DNA from: Deroplatys truncata
Taxonomy: Eukaryota; Arthropoda; Insecta; Mantodea; Mantidae
DNA: 64,000 nucleotides
NCBI GenBank assembly: GCA_030765065.1
Contig: CM060988.1
Location: 201,250,565-201,314,564 of the forward strand
Direction of reading: 5' to 3'
Numbering within the stretch: position 1 is the first letter of the stretch; each line of letters starts with the position of its first letter. A program made the position numbers and the translations under genes. The notes beneath the pieces were generated by a model. The model was not told where the DNA came from. It did no database searches and saw only the letters and a program-made list of their open reading frames with translations. Below are positions 43,345-56,273 of the stretch, in pieces.

Positions 43345-44011
43345 TTTCTAGTTTTCACCAATCTTTCTTCTTAAGTAGATCTATATTTTTTGTGTAATAA
43401 GATTTTCTTTTTCTCTTACGGTTTAACAATTATACAAAAGTCATTCAGAATACAGAGCACTTCACAGGCCATTCCTAGAAAATTCAAGATATGCATTTCA
43501 TTTGTAATTAAAATATGTTAAACATATGATTTATAATCAAAATTGCTAGTCATTTTTGGAAAAAAACGAAAATTTTCAATATAAAGGATAGTTTGTGGTG
43601 GGAGATTTTCGGAAAATCTTCAAAATTAAATTGAGTTTTATTTATGATCGCTCTTTAACTACTGTAGTTCTTAGCGCCCCATTCTATATTGGGTGTGAAA
43701 TACCAGTAATTTTGCTCAGAGGCCTCGTTATCAGGTTTGAGGTTCTTTTACGTGCCACAAATCTACGACACGGGACCACCGGCTTTACTTCCCTTCCGAA
43801 AGAAGCCATGCTAAGGATTTTTACGCCCGAGAAAATCCATCGTCCTCCGCCGGATTTGAAGCCGCGACCTCGGGAATTAGAGGCTAGCATGGTAACCACT
43901 ACACCACAGAGGACGACTTCGTGTTACATCCGTGGAAGTTGAAGAAGTTGAATGCTCTTTGAGTTATGCTGTACAGATACACATAAGGACCTTTTTCTAA
44001 AAGTGCTTTTT
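43345..44011 (+). repeat. Old family A copy with SINE insertion
   Basis: Family A sequence before 43621 continues after the SINE at 43918 up to the T-tract where the copy at 44012 inserted. Confidence 0.55.
43622..43917 (-). mobile_element. tRNA-derived SINE, family A-type head (copy 2)
   Basis: Minus-strand copy with GTCGTCCTCTGTGGTGTAGT and the shared body (TAGAGGCTAGCATGG on the plus strand). Inserted in an old family A copy. Confidence 0.85.
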
Positions 44012-44835
44012 ACTTTCTCTACTACGTATAGTAAGTAAGGGAAGTATTGTATTCCACCCAAAAATTCGATACCGATATTTCACCGGAAATACGTTTTGAG
44101 ACCCCCTGAATCCAAAAAAAGTATTTTTGGAAACATGTCCGTGTGTGTGTCTGTGAACAGCATAACTCAGAAACGAACAGTCGGATAAACACCAAACTTG
44201 GTATTTAGGTTCAGTATCTTCCAGAGATGCGACACGAAGGTTTTCAAGAAAACCCTCTCACGCCAGATTACACTTTACATGGAATATTTTTGAAAATTTT
44301 TAATTTTCTCAAAAATGGCTCTAACGCTTTTGATTAAAATATCATATATTTAAGACACTTTCATTACAAATGAAATGTATATCTGGGAACGTCTCCAAAA
44401 GTATTCTTCATTGTGAACGACTTTTGCATAACTGGTAAACCATAAGAGATATACAAAATTTTACTACACAAAAAATGTAGATCGCGTTTAAATACACAAT
44501 TTATGTCATATACATTTTTTTGTTGTTGAGTGAACCATTTTCGAGATATTGCTTGTTATTCCCTTAAATTTTCCAATACTTCTTCTCAAATGGGAATTCG
44601 TAATTCAGTTTTTTTATGTACTGCACATGCAAAGAGAATGAAATGCTCCACATAGTAACCAGCTCTTAAAATATTTGACTATCGCTTAAAGCCTACCAAT
44701 TCCCCTTGCATCTACAAGAAAATTAGCAATAAGATTAACATCTCGATTAACATTAAGCATATGGAGAATAAGCGTTTGTAAAAATACTTTGTACAAGAGT
44801 AGAGAAAGTCATGTGAGTGTAACACATCAGCTTTT
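44012..44835 (-). repeat. Family A, nearly full length, minus
   Basis: Starts ACTTTCTCTACTACGTATAG after GTGCTTTTT and ends CACATCAGCTTTTT, again between T-runs. 44836-45019 is GC-richer and unassigned. Confidence 0.8.
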
Positions 44836-45019
44836 TCATTGTTTGAGTCTGCTGCGTATAGTGCTCGAGTGTTACATTGCTAGTGAACTCTGCGCCGGCC
44901 GGTCCTGCAGCCGATACGTCTCCTGCTGCCCCTTCATCTCATCCGTGCCACCCCTGGGTATATGTACAAAAGACCCCTTTTGGGTCGAGGGGCTGGGTGT
45001 CCCGTCCGTCCAACTAATG

Positions 45020-45330
45020 CTACATTTTATTTGTCATGGACATACCTTAAACATACGGTATTTTAAACAAAAGTGTTGAGAGAACAAAAAATCTGGAAAA
45101 TTGTCCCCTGTAAAGGTTACTTTGCGGTGGGGGAGATTTTCTTGAAAATGTTGGTATTGCATCTTTGGAACATCCTCAATTCCAAGTTTGGGATTTAACC
45201 TTACTTTCGTTTTTAAGTTACGCTGCTTACACAAACACGAACCTCCTTCAAAAATTGCTCTTTTTGGGTTCAGGGGACCACAAAACATGTGTTTCCGATG
45301 AAAACACTTGTTCTAGTCACTAGGTACATA
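45020..45330 (+). repeat. Old family A fragment
   Basis: Matches the part with TTTTCTTGAAAATG and CCACAAAACATGTG at low identity. 45331-45730 is unassigned; it contains a GGCCGGCC run near 45421. Confidence 0.45.
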
Positions 45331-45730
45331 GTTGCTATGGTGATATGATGAGGCAGATTCGCAAATCTGCACGCAGTAGGTACAGCAGGCCACAGGCACG
45401 TTAAGTGGGAGGGTGCCTGCCGGCCGGCCGGCCGTGTGGTTTTATATGGAATTTCAGCTCACAGGTCGAGTTTAATGTAGCGAGTGTAATGTTATGTTGT
45501 CAAGTTGCCTGGAAGATAATACTGGGGGGACCACGTGCTACAGTCTGCCTGCCTGCAAGCGGATATTTAATTCCTACACTTGCCAACACCATAGCCAGAC
45601 AGTCAAATATGGCATTCAAACTCCATGACCATGAGAAACAAAAGAATGGTGACATAGAATTTAATTATTATCCTAAGTAGTAGATAATTCCAACTAACAA
45701 CAGCGAAAATCTTACAAATACGGGAGATTC

Positions 45731-46244
45731 CACCGGAAAAATACTTTTTGAGGACCACTTAAGGAAATTAGATAGAAGTTCCAGTATGTGACTGAAAAAC
45801 ATAAGTCAAACACTAAGTTTACACCGATGCGACAGGAAAATTTTCAACAAAATTCCCCCCACCCCAAATTACCGTTTACATGGGAAAACCTCCGTTATTT
45901 TTTATTTTCTCAAAAATTTGTCTTAACGATTTATGATTAAAATACCATACATTGAAGACATTTAGACGACAAACAAAATGCATAGGTATCTTGAATTTTC
46001 TGGGAATAGCCTATGAAGTCCTCTTCATTCGGAAGGAATTTTGTACAATCTTGTATAACTGGTAAACGTTAGCCGACAGACGAAAACGTACTACACCAAA
46101 AATGCAGAGCTCTTTAAAACAAACAATTCATTTCAAACAAATTTTTGTGGCATAAGACACCCGTTATTAATGGTTCGAATTGTTCAATACAGTCATTTGA
46201 GTCCTTTCAACATTCAGTTGTTTCTCGTGATGCCATGTAAACAG
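45731..46244 (-). repeat. Old family A copy, minus, split by a transposon
   Basis: Family A order is visible to about 46244 and resumes at about 47539 (TCTATAACGAAATCTGTAATG), with the transposon between. Confidence 0.5.
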
Positions 46245-47538
46245 TATGGGTGATTTATGAAGAACTGACACATTTATTTCTTTAATTGAATCAAAACGAG
46301 TTATACTAGCGAGAAATTATTATACCTGAAATGCAGAGGAATTTTGGGAGATTATTTATCTCTATAGCAAATGTTGAAAATGTCCTCCATCCTGCATAAG
46401 CATAACTCAACACGTCGTTTCATGTTACTGGCCACTCGTTGGAGGACTTGGTTGTAAATAGCTTGAATCTCCTGTGTAATGTTGTGCTTCAGATCGTCCA
46501 ATGTCTGGGGCCGTGTGGCATAAACCCTGCCTTTTAAGTAACCCTATAAAAAGAAGTCCAGGCGATGTCAAATCCGGAGATCTCGGTGGCCGCAGGTTCT
46601 TGGAAATTATCCGGTCGTCAAAGAAACTTGCAATTAGTGCCATGAATTCATTTGATGTATGGCATGTAGCGCCATCCTTGACTCAGCTCTACATCGTCTA
46701 GTTGCTCAGCAAACTCCATGAAAATCCATCGGTACTCTGCAATGTTCACGTTGTTTTAAAAACAAATTGGTCCCACTATTCTCTGTGCGGATATTGCGCA
46801 CCAAACTCCGATTTTAGCCTGGTGCCTATGTGAGTTCACATAGCCGGATAAATGGAACTATGCTTCATCTGTGAACCATGTGATGGACAATATGGCTGGA
46901 TTTGGCACAATGAACGCCTGAAACCAACGACAATAATCAGTTGTCTATCCTTATCTGGTTCCTGTAACTAATGGACAATCGTAATCCTATACGGCTTTAG
47001 ACCTGCACTTTTCACAGCTCTGTGACACATTGAGTAGCTGTACCCTGTCTCCTGCGACAAACGTCTTAATGATTTTTTGGGTGACTGATCCAGTCGTGCT
47101 CTTACGTCAACAACAACCGTGGGAAGCCTAGATAAACGAGTTTTGCCTTTTTCACTCACCAGAGATCCAATTGTTTCAAATTTGTTTACCAGTCCCAGTA
47201 ATGTGTTTCTTTGGGGAGAATTCCAACACCAAGTTGTCTCTGGTATGCACTTTGAGTAGCTGTAATTGAATTCGTAATCCAGTATTGCTTTACAAGGAAG
47301 AGTCGTTCATTTAATGTGCACTCCATTTTCACGTTGACTAGAACAAAATCTCAAAAACAGTTGCTGACAATAAAACTAACAATTACGAATAAAATATGAA
47401 GATCTGCGCATCTAGTGACAGTAAATCGAAACTTCGGAACATTCTGTTTAATTTGGTGCTAAAATTGGGGCATTGAGTGAATTTTGAACAGAGTAATTAA
47501 AGAAAGAAATGTGTCCGTTCTTCATAAATCACTCTGTA
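46245..47538 (-). mobile_element. Tc1/mariner-superfamily element, minus strand
   Basis: TA-flanked with long inverted ends sharing GTGATTTATGAAGAAC and CACATTT[A/C]TTTCTTTAATT. Peptides on the minus strand: MECTLNERLFLVKQYW (near 47325), KSLRRLSQETGYSYSMCHRA (near 47060) and DDRIISKNLRPPRSPDLTSP (near 46600), which holds the region of the third catalytic residue. Frame changes and stops separate them. The exact DDE subgroup is not decided. Confidence 0.75.
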
Positions 47539-48740
47539 TCTATAACGAAATCTGTAATGTAGGTATTTCTGTACAGGCTTATCTCGATTAATACTTTCTC
47601 TACTACTATAGTAAGTAGGGGAAGTATTGTATTCCACCCAAAAATTCCAAACCGAGATTTCACCGGAAATATATGTTTTGTGGCCCCTGAATCCAAAAAA
47701 GCATTTTTGGAAACATGTCTGTGTGTATATGTGTGTGTGTGTGTCTGTGTGTGTCTGTGTGTGTGTGTGTGTGTCTGTGAACAGCATAACTCAAAAACGA
47801 ACAGTCGGATAAACACCAAACTTGATATTTAGGTTCAGTATCTTCCAGAGATGCGACACGAAGGTTTTCAAGAAAATCCCCCCACTCCAGATTACCCTTT
47901 ACATGGAAAATTTTTCGAAAATTTTAATTTTCTCAAAAATGGCTCTAACGATTTTGATTAAAATATCATATGTTTAAATATTTTCATGACAAATAAAATG
48001 TATATCTTGAATTTTCTGGGAATGTCTCCAAAAGTATTCTTCATTGTGAACGACATTTGCATAACTGGTAAATCATGAGATAGATCAAATTTTACTACAC
48101 AAAAAATGTAGATCGCGTTAAAATACACAATTTATATCATATATGTTTTTTTTTTGAGTGAACCGTTTTCGAGATATTACTTGTTATTTGCTTAAATTTG
48201 TCAATACTTATTTTCTCAAATGGGAATTCGTTACTCATTCTTTTTGTCTTGGATATGCAAAGAGTATTAATCTGTGACAAAGAGAATGGTGCTGCACCTA
48301 GCAACCAGCTATTAAGAGATATGTCTGTGCTTATATTGCCCTTGCAAATACAAAACAAGGGGAACACAGTACGGCTCAAGCGATAGTCAAATGTTTTTTA
48401 GAACTGGTCGCTATGTGTAAATGTAATTCTCTTTGCATGTCAAAAGATCGTTTCTGCAAATGTTTATCTCGATTAATATGAAATTGATGGAGAATAAGAG
48501 TTTGTAAAAATAGTTTGTACAAGAGTAGAGAAAGTCATGTGAGTGTAACACATCAGATTTTTTTCTCGTGGCCATGTTAAGAGCATGGAATTTCAAGGCC
48601 GTCAGCAAACGATCCACTTTTTAAAAATCCGACTATCGCCTTAACCTGCTGTACTCTGTTACACAATGTGTAAATACGATATGAAAGTTTATCTCGAATA
48701 GTTTGTAGACTGAGTAGAGAAAGTCGTGTGAATGCAACAA
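47539..48740 (-). repeat. Family A copies, minus
   Basis: A young copy starts at 47593 and runs to about 48240, continued by a variant tail (GTCTTGGATATGCAAAGAG) and a foldback-type end to about 48566; an older fragment continues to about 48740. 48741-49439 is unassigned. Confidence 0.7.
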
Positions 48741-49439
48741 GCAGATTTTGAAACCCTTAATATCACGTTTAAAGGAAAACAAACTTGTGAACTAATTTCG
48801 ATAGACACCCTAAATGAGTATAATTCAGTATTTAAGACACCAACCCCAATTTCCACCTGAGTTTGAAGAGCAGGCAATTAGCAGGAATAACTCTCTCACA
48901 GAGAGCTAATTAACGAATCCCTTCACTTCAAAAGAAATCCGACTAAATTAGGTTTTCGTGCACACCACTACACACCGCCTGCAGGTTGTGCTTGCTTCTT
49001 GCCGGACAAAAGGTGGCTGTATGAATAATACAGCGTGCTTGTTAGTGTGGGCCATTGTCTCGCTTGTCAGGTGTTACAGCCAGAAAACTGACTGACGAAA
49101 TCACCACCTTCATCTTTCTCAGAAAAAAAGCGTTCAAAATCCATGTTAATTCTCCTTCAGATCTCTTATTTTACATACTGCACTGTATGCCTTGTAGCGT
49201 TTTAGGTGTTCTCATTAGACCCTTGTTATGCATTTCTATTTGCTGAACCATTGCTAGTTTATTTCTGTGAAGTAGGACACAGTAAATTTATCCGTTTTAG
49301 ATTCTTAAGAGGAGACAAAGGCACGAAAATAGTCAAACAATTTCATTTTTAATTGTTTTTATATTTTAAATATATATTTGTTTTAAAAAATGGCACTGCG
49401 TCCGACTATTTATAATTGAATTTTGCACCACTTCACAGA

Positions 49440-49660
49440 AGAAAAGTAACTCTGCTATATCACATTCACATGACTTTTCTCTACCGTCTTTCGTTTATTA
49501 GTGGGTAGATATACAAATTATTCTTACGAAAGTTTACTTCATTTTACACTTGTGCAGAAATAGCTACATTACGCACGTGATTATAGATGCAAAGAAAACA
49601 GCAACAGTCAAATATTTAACAACTGAACGCTATATGCTGCCCTTAAAATGGTTGGTCACT
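49440..49660 (+). repeat. Old family A 5' fragment
   Basis: CACATTCACATGACTTTTCTC and the following segment match the beginning of family A at reduced identity. 49661-50879 has nothing that I recognise. Confidence 0.5.
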
Positions 49661-50879
49661 TAAAAAAACAAATTTAATATAAAAATTGATGAAATAAAGT
49701 GCCAAAAGTAGTTTCTGATATCCATATTCAACGAAACGGGATTGAAATTTGGTGATATGAATATGAAAAAGAAACGTCTAACCCACCAGTTTTCAAAATT
49801 TTTTGGAAACATTATATAGCCTGCGACCATCTGAAAAAATAGGGCTTTTCAATGTCGAAATATTACTATAGATTACGTAGAACTACTTGCTTCTTTTAAA
49901 AGCGTTTTAACATTGCTAACACTGTCACCCCTGATTTCATTGCATTTAGTCGTAATGAAGGAGGCAAGAAGGGCACTTGTCGCAGAAATCAATGACTAGT
50001 GTTATCTTATTTGTTGGGCGCTCGTGTTTAATTGGGTTCTTTGTCCTCCAGCTAGCTATTATAACTCAGTCGAGCAAGTACCTCTAAGCAGGGCGTGTAA
50101 ACGGAAAGGAGTTGTTACTAAAAGATAACACTGATAAAAAAATCTGAATTTAGACTTTTATTGCCGTCACACTTAATTAATAATTGACATATTTAATCTT
50201 TATACACGCCTGACTGAATACTGTGATATTTCCGAATGTAACTACAGTCGTTTAGTTGCCGCGCACCAATTACTTCGCGTACTTCACATTTTTGTAACTA
50301 ACTCTGCGACGTGCACCTCGTGAGAGATTCTTCAAAACTGCGCGACACTTCCTTATGGCTCGAGAATATATACTCCTTCACCTCGAATTGCCTAAACATT
50401 ATAATAGAGCTACTATTGGTTACCAAATTGCGCCAACTTTAGCGTCTGTTTTGGTCAGCCAATCACTACTACTAACATATATGCTCTAGGGAAGATATTC
50501 CCTCCAATTCTAAAAAAGGCACGCTACCCTGACGTCATTTGTTTATCTCTTCTTAGTGATAAAACAACTCACCCCCTCGGTTTATTGTTACCCACTTCTA
50601 TTGTCAGTTTCAGTTAGGCCGTTTAAACTTATTTCCAAACAATACTTATGGCTAACAAACATCTAAAATCCTGTACATACAATAATATTAATTTACACTA
50701 TAATCACTCTGGCATTCACAGCATGTTATGATATAAAATATTGCCTCACACTCTATAGATTGTAACATGCTAAACATTAGGAAATGCATAGATGCATCTT
50801 TAGAAATGCCGTCAGACTATTTAATTCCAATTAAACACTTTATAAAGAACTGTGGGGTCATTAGTAACCCTAAAGTTGG

Positions 50880-51720
50880 ACGAATACAACTCTGGAAACT
50901 CCTGAGAAAACTAGGATGAGGTTTACAGACGGTTCAAAGGATGGATCAGGAACAGGATCTGGAGTATATGGCATAACACCAAGTTGCACAATGTTTTTTC
51001 CCTTGGATGAATATGCTACGTTTCTGAAGCAGAAATTTAAACATTATTCATTTCATACATGAAAAAGTAAGGGGAGGTTTTACAGACAGCCAGGCTGCAC
51101 TTAAGGCTCTAAGTGGTCCTAAGGTAACGGCAGGACTGGTTTTATGTTGCCTGCTTACAAACTTGGCAGAACAGAATGAAGTTCAACTCATCTGGGTGCC
51201 CGGCCATATTGGCATGGAGGGAAATGAAAAACTGATGAACTTGCAAGACAAGGAGCAGCTTCACAATTTATTGAGCCAAAGCCGGCTCCAGGAACATCTC
51301 GATGTTTAATAAGAGAGGCTATTAAGAAATGGTCCAGAGTAGAACATCACAAAGCCTGGCTTAAAACTCCAGAAAACAAACATGGAAAACTATTTATTAG
51401 AAAACCATGTAAGAAAAGAGCTGAAAGCTTACTTAAGTGTAACAGACTTCATCTGAGAACAGTTATTGCATTTCTCACACGACATGCTCCTGAAAAAGCA
51501 TCTTAATATAGTGGGGGTGTTTCAGGGTAACCTAGATTGCAGATTGTGCAAGAAAGAAACTGAAACAGCCAGTACATTATATGCTCCTGTGAGGCCTTGA
51601 CTTTTGGGAAAATGTTTTCAGAACCAGAAGAGTTTGAAACATGTCTGCTATGAGACTGCGTTTCTTGGTAAAGGATGCAGGTGTAACGAATTGGCTTTAA
51701 AACGATACAGGTAGCACAAA
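50880..51720 (+). pseudogene. LINE ORF2 remnant with RNase H domain
   Basis: FTDGSKDGSGTGSGVYG at 50922 is the first catalytic region of the RNase H domain found in I, R1 and related insect LINEs. A serine/alanine segment before SDSQAA is eroded, and QLIWVPGHIGMEGNE near 51184 is the last conserved part. Frames change repeatedly, so it is a dead copy. The 3' part continues past the SINE. Confidence 0.75.
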
Positions 51721-51732
51721 AAGCTCAAGGCT
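51721..51732. repeat. SINE target site duplication, left
   Basis: AAGCTCAAGGCT, repeated exactly at 52021-52032. Confidence 0.85.
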
Positions 51733-52020
51733 AAAATTAAAATTAAAGCAAGTTTAATTTTAACTGCTGTGGTTCTTAGCGTCCCATTCCATATTGGGTG
51801 TGAAAGAGCAGTAATTTTGCTCAGAGGCCTCTTTATCAGACTTGAGCTTCTTTTACGTGACGTAAATCAGCGAGACGGGACCACCGGCTTTACTTCCCTT
51901 CCAAAGGAGGCCACGCTAAGGATTTTTACGCCCGAAAAAATTCATCGCCCTCCGCCGGGTTTGAACCTTACCTCGGGAACTAGAGGCTAGCATGTTAACC
52001 ACTACACAACAGAGGACGAC
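51733..52020 (-). mobile_element. tRNA-derived SINE, family A-type head (copy 3), with 12-bp target duplication
   Basis: Minus-strand SINE with GTCGTCCTC head and the shared body. The perfect 12-bp duplication defines both ends and shows L1-type target-primed insertion into the LINE remnant. Confidence 0.9.
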
Positions 52021-52521
52021 AAGCTCAAGGCTGAGTGCGTCCGGAACACTGACGGAAATCTATATCGTATAAGACAAGACAAGGAGACACTGTCACCGTG
52101 TACGAGACAAGTGCATTTGGTGTACGTTATTTTGTTTTGATTGTAACATCGACCTACTGTTTGTGTATTATTATATTATAACGTTTATATTATGAATACT
52201 AATGTAATATTCTGTTAGAAATTGCATAATAATAATTATAATAATACTTCTCGTTGTCATGAATTCAGACATCTGAAGATTATCTACTCCTTTGAGCTGG
52301 ATATCCTCTGCTTTGTGTACGAATGGTTCGAGCGGCAGGTTTTTAATGTGTTTCTAGTTCGAATCCCGTTCCCGTCTGTACAGTTTCATGTGCGTAATAC
52401 ATACTCTACTTTATATATACAAGTATGTACATAGCTTCAAGAAGTGCACCCAAAAAATTAGGTAGCAAGATTTCAGAGCAAAAACGAATTTTGAGGTTGC
52501 CTAAATAAATAATAATAAAAC
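52021..52521. other. LINE 3' tail and AT-rich sequence
   Basis: The LINE continues after the second target duplication. A weak tRNA-like CTAGTTCGAATCCCG lies near 52352. No gene. Confidence 0.35.
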
Positions 52522-53477
52522 AAATCTGATGTATTACACTCATGACTTGTACAAACTATTTTTACAAACGCTTACTCTCCATATGCTTCATGTTAATCGA
52601 GATGTTAATCTTATTGCTAATTTTCTTGTAGGTGCAAGGGGAATATGGTAGGCTTTAAGCGATAGTCAAATATTTTAAGAGCTGGTTGCTATATGGAGTA
52701 TTCCATTCCCTTTGCATTACCAGGACAAAAAATCTGATGTGTTACACTCACATGACTTGCTCTACTCTTGTACAAACTATTTTTACAAACGCTTATTCTC
52801 CATATGCTTCATGTTAATCGAGATAAACATTTGCAGAGTCTATCTTATTGCTAATTTTCTTGTAGATGTAAGGGGAATATATATTTACAAGGGCAATTTG
52901 GAAATACAGTAGCCTTTAAGCACATACATATCTCTTAATAGCTGGTTGCTAGGTGCAGCACCATTCCCTTTCTCACAGATTAGTACTCTTTGCATATCCA
53001 AAACAGAAAAATGAATAACGAATTCCCATTTGAGAAAATACGTATTGAAAAATTTAAGGGAATAACAAGTAATATCTCGAAAATGGTTCACCCAACAACA
53101 AACATGTATATAACATAAATTGTGTATTTTAACGCGATCTACATTTTTTGTGTAGTAAAATTTTGTCTATCTCTTATGGTTTACCAGTTATGGAAAAGTC
53201 GTTCACAATGAAGAATACTTTTGGAGACATTCCCAGAAAATTCAATATATACATTTTATTTGTCATAAAAATATCATAAACATATGATATTTTAATCAAA
53301 ATCGTTAGAGCCATTTTTGAGAAAATTAAAATTTTCGAAAAATCCTCCATGTAAAGGGTAATCTAGGGTGGGGGGATTTTCTTGAAAACCTTCGTGTCGC
53401 ATCCTTGGAAGATACTAAACCTAAATACCAAGTTTGGTGTTTATCCGACTGTTCGTTTCTGAGTTATGCTGTTCACA

Positions 53478-53531
<54 letters not shown>

Positions 53532-54533
53532 GACATGTTTCCAAAAATGCTTTTTTACTTTCTCTACTACGTATAGTAAGTAGGGGAAGTATTGCATTCC
53601 ACCCAAAAATTCGATACCGAGATTTCACCGGAAATACATGTTTTGAGACTCCCTGAATCCAAAAAAAGCATTTTTGGAAACATGTCCGTGTGTGTGTGTG
53701 TGTCTGTGTGTGTGTGTGTGTGTGTGTGTCTGTGAACAGCATAACTCAAAAACGAACAGTCGGATAAACACCAAACTTGGTATTTAGGTTCAGTATCTTC
53801 CAGAGATGCGACACGAAGGTTTTCAAGAAAATCCCCCCATCCCAGACTACCCTTTACATGGAACATTTTTCGAAAATTTTAATATTCTCAAAAATGACTA
53901 ACGATTTTGATTAAAATATCATATGTTAAAGATATTTTCATGACAAAAAAAATGTATATCTCGAATTTTCTGGGAATGTCTCCAAAAGTATTCTTCATTG
54001 TGAATGACTTTTGCATAACTGGTAAACCATAAGAGATAGACAAAATTTTACTACACAACAAATGTTGATCGCGTTAAAATACACAATTTATGTTATATAC
54101 ATTTCTTTTGTTGAGTGAACCGTTTTCGAGATATTGCTTGTTACTTCCTTAAATTTTCCAATACTTATACTTTTTCTCAAATTCATTATTCATTTTTTTG
54201 TCCTGGACATGCAAAGAGAATGGAATGCGCCACATAGCAACCAGCGTTAAAATATTTGACCATCGCTTAAAAGCTACCATATTCCCCTTGCATCTACAAG
54301 AAAATTACCAATAAGATTGACATCTCGATATCTCGATTAACGTGAAGCATATGGAGAATAGGCGTTTGTAAAAATAATTGTACAAGAGTAGAGAAAGTCA
54401 TGTGAGTGTAACACATCAGATTTTTTTGGATTCAGAGGGTCTCAAAACATGTATTTCCGGTGAAATCTTGGTATCGAATTTTTGGGTGGAATACAATACT
54501 ACCCCTACTTACTATACGTAGTAGAGAAAGTAA
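52522..54533. repeat. Family A plus copy interrupted by a minus copy
   Basis: The plus copy covers 52522-53550 (with a duplicated 5' end from about 52726) and resumes at 54426-54533 with GGATTCAGAGGGTCTC. The minus copy 53556-54425 sits in between, entering the older copy at its T-tract AATGCTTTTTT. A pure CA run lies at 53480-53528 and its TG counterpart in the inner copy near 53690-53730. Confidence 0.85.
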
Positions 54534-55840
54534 AGCACGACAAATCGATGAATAAACTAGGTATTCTTGTTGAGCATCTCCCAAAGATGGGACATGAGAC
54601 GATTTTGAACACAATCCCCGCGCCACATCAAACTACCCTTTATATAGAACATTTTTCTATTTTCTTTATTTTCTCAAAAATTCTAAGGATTTTGATTAAA
54701 GTACGCATGTTTAAGATATTTACATGGCAAATAAAATGTAGGTCTATATTGAATTTTCTAGGAACACCTGTTAAGTCATCTTTACTCGGAAGCAATTTTA
54801 CATAACGGATAAAGCATAAGAGATATACAAACCAACACACAAAATAAATCTCTATAAAACACACAATGTACTTCAAGTGACATCAGCCATTTCCGAGATG
54901 TGCGTTATTATCAGTTTGAACTTTGAATAATAAGTCACCATTCAGTAGCTTTAGTGATGTCATGCAAATAGTACGCAATTTCGAGGCCACAATATAGTGA
55001 CCCGTTTTTAAACATTTCACTATCAGTTCACTTTCGTGTATCCCTCTTGTATACCAACAGCGAAATGTGTAATGTAACTATTTCTGTAAATGTTTATCTC
55101 AGTATGAAGTAGAAAGATATAGTCAAACGTTTAACTGGACGCTATTCGCTGGCCTTAAATTTCCATATCATCGCGAGGAACAACTGAATATCGACAGCAC
55201 TTTCAAAGAATAATAAAGGACTGAACAATCTCAAAACTGGTTGATGCCACAAAAAATTATTTGAAACAAAATTGTGTGTTTTAAAAGTTTGTGTTGTAGG
55301 TACGCTTTCGTCTATAGCTAAAATTTTATCAATGATACACGATTAATTTTGAATGAAGAAGAATTCACAGGATACTCCAAGAAATTCTAAGACATACATT
55401 TTTTGTTGTGAATACCTTTAACCCAAATCGTTAAGAGCCATTTTTAAGAGAATCAAAAACTTCGAAAAATGTTCCATTTAAAAGGTAGTTTGGAGTGCCA
55501 GGACTTTCTTGAAGATTCTCGCGTCGCATCCTTCGAATACGCTAAACGTAAGTACCAAATTTGGTATTTATCCGTCTTTTGGTTTCTGAGTTATGCTGTT
55601 CACAGACACGCACGGACCTTTTTCTAAAAATGCTTTATTTGGATTTAGGGGATCTCAAAACATGTATTTTCGGTGAAGTCTCGATATCGAAGTTTTGAAT
55701 GCAATGCAGTACCTTCCCTACCCACTATGTACATGGGGGAGAAGTAATAAGCTTTTGTAAGTATAGTTTATAGAAGAGTCAGCAAATGTAACACACAAGA
55801 TTTCCTCTACCTAGCATAAATGAGTGGTAGGGGAAGTAAG
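54534..55840 (+). repeat. Old family A copies
   Basis: At least one plus copy with AATTTTCTAGGAACACC, and TGTATTTTCGGTGAAGTCTC near 55660, all at lower identity. 55841-56273 is unassigned. Confidence 0.5.
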
Positions 55841-56273
55841 TTTGGCCCGAGAAGCCCGCAGCAGTTGCCCACATGAAAGGTATCAAGCAACGCGATACAA
55901 GCAGCGCCCAGCTGCTACTGAGATACTGAACACCCCTCCCTCCCGCCCTCCCCCAAGTAATTAAACCATGCAGTGTTGTGTTAATTTACCGGCCAACTCT
56001 GTCTGCCTCATCACAAACTGTTAACATTATTCCAGGACCGAGGAAAATTGTTTCCATTCATTATTTATCAGCTCAACTGCGTTCTAGACCAGGTGGTGCG
56101 GTAGCGCGGGGACGGTTCTTTCACAGCCGCTTTCAAATTTCATGCTCTCTCATGACCATCAGGGGGAAAAAAAGAATAGTCACTTTATCGCTAAACGAAT
56201 GCTTGGTTGAATAATTTGATCGGCGAATTTTCCTTTCATTCCCAAATTGCCTTTCCTTCTTCACCGTCATACC

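Noticed and set aside
45405-45680. 91-codon plus frame
   Set aside because: No domain or gene signals; GGCCGG repeat at its start suggests chance.
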